From Saprospiraceae bacterium (lineage in GTDB: Bacteria; Bacteroidota; Bacteroidia; Chitinophagales; Saprospiraceae): a stretch of DNA of 64,000 nt. The position numbers and the translations under genes were made by a program. Where the stretch lies: assembly GCA_041392805.1 (NCBI GenBank), contig JAWKLJ010000002.1, forward strand, positions 2,991,001-3,055,000. Reading direction: 5' to 3'. Each line of letters starts with the position of its first letter. The first letter of the stretch is position 1. The notes below the pieces were generated by a model. It saw only the letters and a program-made list of their open reading frames with translations, did not search any database and was not told where the DNA came from. Shown piece by piece: positions 17,001 through 23,340 of the stretch.

Positions 17001-17139
17001 CATCCAACAGCGAGCTATCCTCCTTCGGAAAGTCAGGCAATTGTGTACAACTTGCCCCAATAAAAATAGCGAGTATGATCACCGAAGAAATAGGAAATGG
17101 AGGGTGCTGCGAAAAATAGCTTGTTAGGAAAATACGCAT
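14080..17139 (-). CDS. PVC-type membrane-bound dehydrogenase / HEAT-repeat / cytochrome c protein
   Basis: A 1019-aa exported protein. The N-terminus is a signal peptide with a lipoprotein-like cysteine near residue 31 (IFIGASC). Then comes a beta-propeller dehydrogenase domain (about 50-450, with EIDENGRLFVVEMPGYPLD and DTDNDGLPD segments), a long helical HEAT-like region (about 450-850), and a C-terminal c-type heme domain (CAKCHQLGGEGGYPLGPDL near residue 900, with TSAPVSLMTTGLEQQ as likely methionine-ligand region). This architecture, best known in Planctomycetes and Verrucomicrobia, is thought to oxidise sugars or similar compounds outside the cytoplasm. It runs into the VOC gene by an 11-base overlap. 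Confidence 0.88.
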   Translation of the reverse strand: MRIFLTSYFSQHPPFPISSVIILAIFIGASCTQLPDFPKEDSSLLDGFQVQDGFEISLVVAEPLIVDPVDMEIDENGRLFVVEMPGYPLDLSKKGRIKELRDTDNDGLPDQSILFADSLVLPTGIMRWKKGFIVTDTPDVLYLEDTNGDGKADRREVLLTGFALSNPQHNMNNPEFGLDNWIYLANEGYFTTIDYKDLLGDEGSAIRFPQHPEAPQLPQNGGDRNVRFRPDQLQLEMCSGSTQFGQAFDAWGHHFETSNFHPLWHEVIAARYLERNPSLLAVEAVQYLPDAAVNEVFPRSQSPEHQLLTDVGVITSGCGINWYTGGLFPTAFEEVLFLCEPVHNLVQANKISAVGPTFRSHRLEEGREFLSSTDNWFRPANTYIGPDGALYVIDYHRKIIEHPEWMSDEVNESGQLYDGTDKGRIYRIVPKGSAGIDWLNKLALGNKSKADLVPYLSHQNSWWRKTAQKLLVFGEEAANDPIDAIKALIKESEGAGRVHGLWTLEGLDELDSEMLALAMKDPMPGVRENALQLAEHHLDDIPELIPAMLKMQDDPDPRVRFQLLCTLGFVEGKAAQQVRETLLLKDLDNDWTHLAALSAIPGQEKDQYKWAMAQFKGKEDSGGIRFVKNLAALIGRKGINNEISFVIDEVLGMDKSHEAFKVATLEGLAQGIGNSDQQAALPEASLDQLLGLSLDEVAGLRQPALRMLKQLGLPANKGRLTAATNSALQLIQQTETSITRQADAIKLLTLINPAQHLALFKNSLQPNTPSLVQLAAIKGMESLQGLDNTRFLLALWSQLTPEVRGGAIESFRDYPDRMHLFLDEVEAGRIAAQGIGPKQIFEILKNDDKTVRRRATKLLETSNGDRAAVLKDYQETLNGEGLWEKGKVVFEAQCAKCHQLGGEGGYPLGPDLAGIRNRTEASILHDILIPNAAIADGYDVWTVVTTNEETFSGIIASETPSVMTFRFLDTPDKVVSRTTIKSLTSAPVSLMTTGLEQQISKAEMIDLLAYLKNKRDHVE

Positions 17140-17142
17140 GGC

Positions 17143-17442
17143 TCAACAGTTTATAATCTTTCGATAATAATAACTGTTAAATTTTAAACCACAAAGTCCT
17201 GCTATAGAATAACCTACATTTATTTGCGAAGAGTGGCTACTGGATGTTGGGCGAGGCAGTGTGATGAAATCGGAAAGCGGAAAGTGGAAGGTTTCTAAGC
17301 ACTCCATGGCGATATGACTCAATTCTTGTTCAAAATTAAGTAGGTCACCACACCGAAGGCTCTCTTGTAAGGTTTTTAAATTAGGAAGTAGCGTCTTCTC
17401 GACAAAAGAACTTATCTTTAAGCTGGTAGTTGACGCTGTCAT
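17143..17442 (-). CDS. Hypothetical 99-aa ORF upstream of the cytochrome gene
   Basis: An ATG-started frame of 99 codons ends three bases before the large cytochrome gene. The first 60 residues look protein-like (alternating leucine-rich helices, for example VEKTLLPNLKTLQESL), but the tail from about residue 63 is serine-rich and then basic, with no recognisable domain, signal peptide or membrane segment. I do not recognise the family. It may be a real small gene, a remnant of a transposase-like N-terminus, or chance; the spacing alone does not decide. Confidence 0.3.
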   Translation of the reverse strand: MTASTTSLKISSFVEKTLLPNLKTLQESLRCGDLLNFEQELSHIAMECLETFHFPLSDFITLPRPTSSSHSSQINVGYSIAGLCGLKFNSYYYRKIINC

Positions 17443-17620
17443 TTTTTTTGTTTAAACACCTTAAAGATGCCCAACTTCTTCTACCTTTTTTCTCAATTTT
17501 TAGGGATAGATCAAAACTGCACCCAATAAGTGTAAAACCGGTGTATCCACAATAGGGAGGTGTGGATAGACTATTGCTGTGTGCTATGAAAAAGAAAAAA
17601 CAAAATCATCTTGAAGCGAA

Positions 17621-18166
17621 ATGGGAATAAATGAAATTAAAATTGTTGATGATAAATTGATTTTGCCAAAACGAATTTTAAATACCTTAAAATGGAAATA
17701 TCCTTTTTACAGAATTCCAAAACTGAAAGAGTATAGTAAAAAAATTATTGATTTTTCAAAAGAGAATAATCAATTACCATTTTTTTCAAAGTTTGATATA
17801 AATGGTGATGGTAAAGATGAAGTCATGATAATTCATAAATCAATCATTAGTGGATATGGCAGAATGTTATTAATATCAGAAGAGAAAGGTAAATTCAAAT
17901 TTGAAAGAATAAAATGGCGCCGTCCAGTAAGTTCATTATTCTTTGACTATCTAATTGATGAAGCAAAACCAAGAGAATACCAAACATTTGGATTCATTGG
18001 GCAAGAGAAGAATGAAAAATTAGACAACTCAATGAAATCAAAAAAAATTAAAGTGAAATATTCTCACATTATAACCAAAGGATACTTAACAAGAGTTGTT
18101 TATTGGAATGGAGAGAAGTATTGTCAAGAAAGAATAAGTACTTTAAACTTTAAACAACTAAAATAA
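17621..18166 (+). CDS. Hypothetical 181-aa protein with an FG-GAP-like acidic loop
   Basis: First gene of the cassette-like region. It is lysine-rich, AT-rich and carries one Ca-binding-like loop (DINGDGKDEVMIIH, near residues 63-76) followed by beta-strand-like sequence, resembling a single VCBS/FG-GAP blade. There is no signal peptide in this reading and no close family that I recognise. A second ATG 35 bases upstream is in another frame and stops within the first codons of this gene. The unit starts with GCTGTGTGCT (17576-17585), complementary in 9 of 10 positions to the junction that follows. Confidence 0.6.
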   Translation: MGINEIKIVDDKLILPKRILNTLKWKYPFYRIPKLKEYSKKIIDFSKENNQLPFFSKFDINGDGKDEVMIIHKSIISGYGRMLLISEEKGKFKFERIKWRRPVSSLFFDYLIDEAKPREYQTFGFIGQEKNEKLDNSMKSKKIKVKYSHIITKGYLTRVVYWNGEKYCQERISTLNFKQLK

Positions 18167-18177
18167 AAAAAGAGCAC

Positions 18178-18248
18178 AGCACACAACACCCTGTTAGTCG
18201 CCCAGCCTCCGCTGGAGCTTCGGCCGATCGTCTAGCGTAACATTAGGC
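18178..18248 (+). repeat. attC-like junction 1
   Basis: The left end AGCACACAAC (18178-18187) pairs with the beginning of the preceding unit, and the right end ATTAGGCAC (18242-18250) begins the next unit. Between them CCAGC-CTCC-GCTGG makes a small hairpin, and GTTA..CGC pairs with GCGTAAC (bulge of two). The right core reads ATTAGGC rather than the consensus GTTRRRY. It is GC-rich compared with the genes on either side. Confidence 0.45.
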
Positions 18249-18269
18249 ACAAGTAGAAAAAAAAAGAAA

Positions 18270-18765
18270 ATGAGAATCGAAAAATTCATCTGGTTAATTT
18301 TAATGGTAACATCAATAGGCTGCACAGGTGAATTAGATACTTGTAAAAAGTACTTTCGAAAAAAGTATTTAAATGCAAACTTGAAACACGAAAAATTATT
18401 TGAAGAAAACAAATTAGAAGAAGCAATTGCAATAGCTGAAGAATTTATCGAGCAAGACTCAAATAATTATGTTGCAATAAATTACTACGGTGCATACAAA
18501 TACAGTTTATGCAAAGAAAATGGATGTACGCTTGAAGAACTAAAAGAAGTTTACGATTTGTACAAAAATCGATGAGGCTATTCAGGATTATCAACTGGCA
18601 ATTTCGATTTATGACAAAAGATTCGAATCGTATGTAGGACTTGGTCAAATTGAAATAAATAGAAACAATGTTGATTTAGCTTGTCAATATTTCAAGAAAG
18701 CGGAAGAATTGAAAGCAGATAATGAAACAGTCAAAAAATGGTTAAACAAATATTGTGAAGAATAA
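18270..18765 (+). pseudogene. Frameshifted TPR lipoprotein
   Basis: The first frame (18270-18575) gives a lipoprotein signal ending in SIGC near residue 18 and TPR-like helices (LEEAIAIAEEFIEQDSNNYV). It stops at TGA 18573-18575. From about 18565 the next frame continues the same kind of protein, IDEAIQDYQLAISIYDK and then LACQYFKKAEELKADN, to TAA at 18763-18765. Removing one A from the run ACAAAAATCG (near 18562-18571) joins the two halves into a single ~164-aa TPR lipoprotein. It is either a recent pseudogene or a base-call error in an A-run; programmed slippage is less likely on so short a run. Confidence 0.7.
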
Positions 18766-18776
18766 AAAAGAAACCT

Positions 18777-18830
18777 GTGCCTAATAAATAAGCCTTCAAT
18801 CGGTCGGCACGCCCCAAATTGAAGTAAATG
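18777..18830 (+). repeat. attC-like junction 2
   Basis: GTGCCTAAT (18777-18785) is the exact reverse complement of the start of the same unit (18242-18250), including the shared deviation from the GTT/AAC consensus. Its body has a CTTCAAT/ATTGAAG stem (18794-18800 and 18818-18824) around a 17-base GC-rich loop. Bases 18783-18816 match 22861-22894 with a single difference, so two junctions in the region share one site type. The right core is lost, and the next gene starts directly at 18828. Confidence 0.5.
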
Positions 18831-19862
18831 ATAAAAAATAAAAAAGCAAAATGGATTGTAAGGGTGTTATTGCTCGTTGGAACAATAGTTTCAATGTTTT
18901 TCGTGCCATGGCTTTTGGTAAAGGCATGGATACTGCCGCTACCAGGCACTGTTCAGGAACAATTAGATGAAGCAATAAGTCATGGATTTGACGGAATGAT
19001 TGTCTATATAGACCAAGCTGACAGACCACCTCAGTATTACGCTGCTGGCTGGCACAACCGTGAATCCAAGATACCTGCCAAACCTCAAGCCTTATTTAAA
19101 ATTGCAAGCATCAGTAAGCTATATGATGCCGTGGCTGTAACCAAATTAGTAAGTGATGGAAGGCTTTCCCTGGATAAAACCATCGCTGATTATTTGCCAG
19201 AACTTGTTGGAAGAATCGAAAATGCTGATAAAATTACCTTAAGGCTCATGATACAACATAGAAGTGGCATACCAAATTTTACGGATGCTCCGGATTTCTG
19301 GGCAGCACCACCTGGGACTTATGAAGAAAGCCTTGCATTGATTCTGGATAAGCCGGCCAACTTTGAACCCGATGAAGACTATGAATATTGCAATACGAAT
19401 TACCTTTTAATCAATAAGATAATGGATGATGAATTGGGCTATGGTAATTTTCAATTTATTCAGGAAGCGATTTTAACCCCTCTAAACCTGAACAATACTT
19501 TCAGTTCACTAAATGAGGTGAATATTGAGGATGTGATGAGTGGTTATCATGTAGGATATCCCCACGATTTAAAGGAAAACAATTATGGCATGCATGCTAC
19601 AGCAGAAGATGTGGGCACTTTCCTGAGGGCACTGAATGATGGATCTATGTTTGAAGAAGGAGAACAAGAAATATATGCTTCCATTTATGAGTATGAACAT
19701 GCAGGTTGGGTTCCTGGCTACCAGAGTTTTGCAAAATACCACGAAGACCTTGATGCTGTAGTTGTTGAATTCTACAGCACAACCGATCCCAAACTGTACA
19801 ATTGGAACTTGTCAGAAATCATAAATAATAGAATAGTTAAGATAATTAGAAAGAAAATTTAA
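18828..19862 (+). CDS. Serine hydrolase of the beta-lactamase/class C family
   Basis: A 344-aa protein with one N-terminal membrane anchor or signal segment (about 10-31) and a penicillin-binding fold. The three catalytic motifs are S94-x-x-K97 (SISK), Y187-x-N189 (YCN) and an HAG motif in YEHAGWVPGYQSF in place of KTG. Family members are DD-peptidases, esterases or related hydrolases acting outside the cytoplasm; beta-lactamase activity should not be presumed. The ATG lies within four bases of the right hairpin arm of junction 2. No complementary cassette end is seen after the gene, so its status as a cassette is unclear. Confidence 0.85.
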   Translation: MIKNKKAKWIVRVLLLVGTIVSMFFVPWLLVKAWILPLPGTVQEQLDEAISHGFDGMIVYIDQADRPPQYYAAGWHNRESKIPAKPQALFKIASISKLYDAVAVTKLVSDGRLSLDKTIADYLPELVGRIENADKITLRLMIQHRSGIPNFTDAPDFWAAPPGTYEESLALILDKPANFEPDEDYEYCNTNYLLINKIMDDELGYGNFQFIQEAILTPLNLNNTFSSLNEVNIEDVMSGYHVGYPHDLKENNYGMHATAEDVGTFLRALNDGSMFEEGEQEIYASIYEYEHAGWVPGYQSFAKYHEDLDAVVVEFYSTTDPKLYNWNLSEIINNRIVKIIRKKI

Positions 19863-20219
19863 AATAGAAAGTTGTCCGTTCTTGCGAGCCATATCTGTTG
19901 ACTGAGGTTACAAAAAACCAAGGCACAGGAATTCAACAATTTAATTCATTGTTTTTGGATTAGTACTTTCAAAAAGTGGCTAAGTTCCTCCAAACATAAC
20001 CCTCTTTTGTTGACATCGACATCCTTAAATCACTAATTTATTCCTGGCCTTGATTTATAAGATTAATGTCTCCTCATTTCGAAGGCAAGATAGAAACACT
20101 TACAGAAACGTATTGGGACAAAAAAAGGCTGTTGTTCAAAAATAATTTGTGAATATTCGCGATAATGTTTGACATACTGGCAAAAATCATATTATATTGT
20201 TCAATAAAAAACAATATAC
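19863..20219. other. Intergenic gap with a start-proximal hairpin
   Basis: I see no coding or RNA gene in this AT-rich stretch. Its last part holds TATATTGTT (20193-20201) and AACAATATA (20210-20218), a perfect 9-bp stem with an 8-base loop that ends one base before the ATG of the next gene. It could hide the start codon in the message or be a protein-binding palindrome. Confidence 0.5.
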
Positions 20220-21653
20220 ATGCATGGTTCAAAACTCCTGAAAATTTTAAAAAATCTTTCCGAAGAAGAAATTAGGCGTTTTCACAAGTTTATTCGCTCC
20301 CCATATTACTCCTACAAAAAGCATTGCCTCCCCCTATTTGAGTTGCTTAGGAAATACCATCCAGACTACCGCTCCTCAAAACTAAGCAAGGAAAATGCAT
20401 TTTATACCCTATTCCCAGACATGAAATTCCAATCGCAGAAAATGCGACATGTAATGGCAGATTTAGTCAGTCTGCTAGAAGATTTTCTAATTGCCGAGCA
20501 CCTACGGGGAGACGAATTTCAACGAAAAAAAAGCTTGCGTGATGCTTATGGAGACCGAGACATGCATGATTTATTTGAAAAAGCAACGGAAGAGGTGAGT
20601 CGTACTTTAGAAGAACTACCCTACAGGAATAGTTTTTATCATTATGAATCGATGAAGAACCTGGAAAGTTTTTTCTTCCACTCTTCTACCCAAAAACATT
20701 TGGTCAAAGAAGATTACCTGGAAACAATCAACGGTCATTTAGATGACTACTTTGCCTTGACCAAATTACAACTGGCAGCAGAAATGAAGGCCAGAGAAAG
20801 CATTCTTTCAAAAAAATACGAAATTAGCTTCCTGGCAGAAGCTTTGAATCATGCAGAAGAGCATCAAATAAAAAACCTTGAACTTGCACTATATAAAAAG
20901 GCATTTCTACTCTACAAAGAAAATAGCCAAGCAGCCTTTCAGGAATTAAAGTCTTTTTTTATAGCTGAATTAAAAAAACTATCCAGTCTAGAACAACAAT
21001 ATATCTTCCATCATTTGTTGAATTTCACTATTAGAAAGGGAAATGCAGGTGAAAATGCTTTTATTCACGAGAGTTTTTTGCTCTACGAGTTTGGATTAAA
21101 GGAAGGTATCATTGCCAAAAATGGAAAAATACTAGATGCAGACTTCACCAATATCTGTGCAATTGGCATTAAAGTCAGTCAATTTACATGGGTTGAAAAC
21201 TTTATTGCTAATTATTTCCATTACTTGAATGAAGAGGTAAGAGAAAATGCTAAAACGCTTTCTTTGGCCTTTTTGTATTATGGCCAAAAAGCGTTTAAAA
21301 AGACAGATGAACTTATTTCAAATTTTTCTTTCACAGATCCATTTTATCAATTAAGGGGTAAAATATTATCCCTCAGGGCTGTTTTTGAGCTATTCCTAAA
21401 TGATGAAAGTTTCTATGATTTATTCCAATTTAATGCTTTGGCCTTTGAAAAATTCCTGCGAAGAAACAAGACTTTAGGTAGTCAACATAAAAAGGTCTAC
21501 TTAGGCTTTATCCAAAACCTTAAACAACTGGGTAATCTTCATTTAAATCGAAAACTTACCAAAACTACAAGACAGCATTTTAAGGAAAGTATCCTCAAGC
21601 AAAAGGATGTAACAAACAGGGATTGGCTTATTCAAAAAGTGGATCAACTGTAG
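20220..21653 (+). CDS. Hypothetical helical-repeat protein (477 aa)
   Basis: A long, almost entirely alpha-helical soluble protein with no signal peptide, rich in Leu, Phe, Lys and Glu. It opens with LLKILKNLSEEEIRRFHKFI and has a SPYYSYKKHCLPLFELLRKY segment. It looks like a TPR-type solenoid, but the repeats are too degenerate to count by eye. I believe Saprospiria carry several paralogues of this type, with no assigned role. The last twelve codons (NRDWLIQKVDQ plus one) recur at 25661-25699 as a detached tail, so a paralogue once lay nearby. Confidence 0.75.
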   Translation: MHGSKLLKILKNLSEEEIRRFHKFIRSPYYSYKKHCLPLFELLRKYHPDYRSSKLSKENAFYTLFPDMKFQSQKMRHVMADLVSLLEDFLIAEHLRGDEFQRKKSLRDAYGDRDMHDLFEKATEEVSRTLEELPYRNSFYHYESMKNLESFFFHSSTQKHLVKEDYLETINGHLDDYFALTKLQLAAEMKARESILSKKYEISFLAEALNHAEEHQIKNLELALYKKAFLLYKENSQAAFQELKSFFIAELKKLSSLEQQYIFHHLLNFTIRKGNAGENAFIHESFLLYEFGLKEGIIAKNGKILDADFTNICAIGIKVSQFTWVENFIANYFHYLNEEVRENAKTLSLAFLYYGQKAFKKTDELISNFSFTDPFYQLRGKILSLRAVFELFLNDESFYDLFQFNALAFEKFLRRNKTLGSQHKKVYLGFIQNLKQLGNLHLNRKLTKTTRQHFKESILKQKDVTNRDWLIQKVDQL

Positions 21654-21889
21654 CAAGACAGATTGATGATCTGGATGTCTAAATAGTGGCGCATTTTTTT
21701 TTTAAATACCCGAAATTATTAGTTAGATTTGAAAAGAACTTCGGCTATTATGGATATTAATGCAATAGTGGCCATGTAAAAGGTGCGATGTGGGTTTTAT
21801 TTAGTGGTGGTTGGGTTAATGTAATAAGTTAGCCTTCACCAAAAAGAAGAAAAACAAATCAGCATATTGTTAAAATTAAAATTGTAAAA

Positions 21890-22225
21890 ATGAAAAAATT
21901 ATTAGTCATCTTAATCATATCTGGATTTCACCTTATTGGATGTTCATCAGGGATGACATTCAAAGAACAAATCGTAAATGATTTATCAGTAAAATTGCCA
22001 AGCGGAACTTGCAATGGCTATCCAAAAGGAACTAAAATATCAAATATTAAAGTGGGCGAAATTGTTGATATTGGAATGGACGGTATGACTGATGTATCCT
22101 ATACATTAACCTACGAAATCAATGGGGTGAAAAAAGATACTTCAAGTGCTATGCTTTATCTAAAACAAGGATCAAAATATGTTTTAGCAGTTATGGGTTG
22201 TGATTCGGATATCACAAATAATTGA
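21890..22225 (+). CDS. Small hypothetical lipoprotein (111 aa)
   Basis: A signal peptide with lipobox LIGC (C18) is followed by a ~90-residue domain of beta-strand character with cysteines in GTCNGYP and MGCDSD. The pattern ISNIKVGEIVDIGMDGMTDVSYTLTYE suggests one small sheet. I do not recognise the family. It is the only gene in a cassette-like unit that begins GTTAGCCT (21828-21835) and whose trailing junction begins with the exact complement AGGCTAAC. The protein would sit in the outer or inner membrane facing the periplasm or outside. Confidence 0.65.
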   Translation: MKKLLVILIISGFHLIGCSSGMTFKEQIVNDLSVKLPSGTCNGYPKGTKISNIKVGEIVDIGMDGMTDVSYTLTYEINGVKKDTSSAMLYLKQGSKYVLAVMGCDSDITNN

Positions 22226-22311
22226 GTGCAAAGTAATCTGCAATCTGGAAGAATCAAGATTAGCTAATCAACAAATTTGAGAGACTAAATTCATAGAAAA
22301 AATAAGGCGAA

Positions 22312-22378
22312 AGGCTAACAATGTACACCATGATCATACTCCCTATCGGTCGTAAGGCAGGTGTACAAACCGTTGGGC
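22312..22378 (+). repeat. attC-like junction 3
   Basis: This site is closest to a classical attC. AGGCTAAC (22312-22319) is the left end, TGTACACC (22322-22329) pairs perfectly with GGTGTACA (22360-22367), and the right end GTTGGGC (22372-22378) fits GTTRRRY. The spacer between the inner arms is 30 bases. The left end is complementary to the start of the preceding unit, and the next gene follows within 50 bases. Confidence 0.55.
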
Positions 22379-22423
22379 GTAAGTAGAAAAATAAAATTTA
22401 ACATCATCATATTTTTCAAAATC

Positions 22424-22843
22424 ATGAAATTAACAAAGAATCGAAAATCAATTCCTGTTGCACTTATAGCAACATGGCTTTTATTGACATTAAATACAGC
22501 ATTAAATGCTCAGAAAGCAAATGAAGAATTGAAAGACTTTAAAATAACAATCGAAAGGAGCGATAATGAAATCATTATGAAATGTAGTGAAGGCTGTGCA
22601 TGGCTTGATTTGACCTACGAAAATAAAGATGAATTTCAAGCTATCAATGAGTTTGGAATGACCGAGATAAAGGAAGACCAATCTGATAATAATGAAAACT
22701 TACCCAAGTTATTAATCACAGTTGCCAAAACAGATAATGGAATAAGTTTAAAAGGGTTGAAAGGAACAGCTTGGACTGATTTGAGTTTCTCATTAAGAAA
22801 TAGTCAAAGACGTATGATAGACCAATTTGGAATGACAAATTAA
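22424..22843 (+). CDS. Exported protein with two copies of a ~40-residue beta repeat
   Basis: From the ATG at 22424 (139 aa), a signal peptide (ALIATWLLLTLNTALNAQ) is followed by two homologous units. The first has TIERSDNEIIMKC-EGCAWLDL and ends INEFGMT. The second has TVAKTDNGISLKGLKGTAWTDL and ends IDQFGMT. A Trp-[LT]-Asp-Leu core and the closing FGMT are shared. I know similar single-unit small proteins from Bacteroidota but no function. I rejected the 21 residues upstream because the signal peptide begins at this Met. Confidence 0.65.
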   Translation: MKLTKNRKSIPVALIATWLLLTLNTALNAQKANEELKDFKITIERSDNEIIMKCSEGCAWLDLTYENKDEFQAINEFGMTEIKEDQSDNNENLPKLLITVAKTDNGISLKGLKGTAWTDLSFSLRNSQRRMIDQFGMTN

Positions 22844-22855
22844 AAATAAAACCTA

Positions 22856-22914
22856 CACACAATAAATAAGCCTTCAATCGTTCGGCACGCCCCAGCTTGA
22901 AGTTTATGTTGAAC
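22856..22914 (+). repeat. attC-like junction 4
   Basis: CACACAAT starts the site, CTTCAA (22872-22877) pairs with TTGAAG (22897-22902), and the right end GTTGAAC (22908-22914) fits GTTRRRY. Bases 22861-22894 match junction 2 with one difference. The left end is only partly complementary (6 of 9) to the start of the preceding unit at 22372, so the unit may have been rebuilt by recombination. Confidence 0.45.
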
Positions 22915-22989
22915 GAGGTCGTAGCCCGTCGAAGCGACCAGACTAGGGAGAAGCAAATATAATTTTGTGAAAATAGAAATGAGTTCTAG

Positions 22990-23053
22990 ATAAAATATAC
23001 ATCTTGACTTGTTCTTTTCCCCTCTGACCACGTTGAAAAAAGACTTGCGTAGC
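22990..23053 (+). repeat. 64-bp direct repeat, copy 1
   Basis: Identical over all 64 bases to 25480-25543. The two copies bracket the LRR gene and its hairpin junction. The sequence itself encodes nothing I can recognise. It may mark a duplication that arose when the LRR unit was inserted or copied. Confidence 0.85.
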
Positions 23054-23340
23054 TATAAACTTCATTCCTTAGTTTGTATAAACGTATCATTGATCATTCT
23101 GACCCTCTGCGATTGGATTTTTGCGCAAAATGTCGTTATTTGGAAGGTCGTAAAAGCGTTAGGCGGCAGGAAGGCCCATTGCTTTCCCCATAGCGTAAGT
23201 GCTAAGTGCTTACATCCGCCATCGGGCCTGGGCGTTTTGCTCAGCTTGGATGGCTGTGGTTTTACGACAGTGGATGTAAGACTATAAGTTGTGTGTCATC
23301 AGAAGATGAAATAATATATTTAACAGGAATCATCTAGATC
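23054..23340. other. Hairpin-rich noncoding stretch before the LRR gene
   Basis: GTCGTAAAA (23147-23155) pairs with TTTTACGAC (23260-23268), and CTTACATCC (23209-23217) with GGATGTAAG (23272-23280). GCGTTAGGCGGC at 23157-23168 contains a GTTRRRY core. This could be a decayed fifth attC-like site. The LRR unit's own start, GTTGTGTGTC, is at 23288-23297. Reading frames here are short and not protein-like. Confidence 0.45.

Noticed and set aside
18828..19862. Calling the serine hydrolase an antibiotic-resistance beta-lactamase
   Set aside because: SxxK and YxN motifs are shared by DD-peptidases and esterases, and the third motif is HAG rather than KTG; nothing shows beta-lactam hydrolysis.
23009..23287. 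92-codon frame across the 64-bp repeat and hairpin region
   Set aside because: It needs a TTG start inside the repeat, runs through several inverted repeats and has no protein-like composition.
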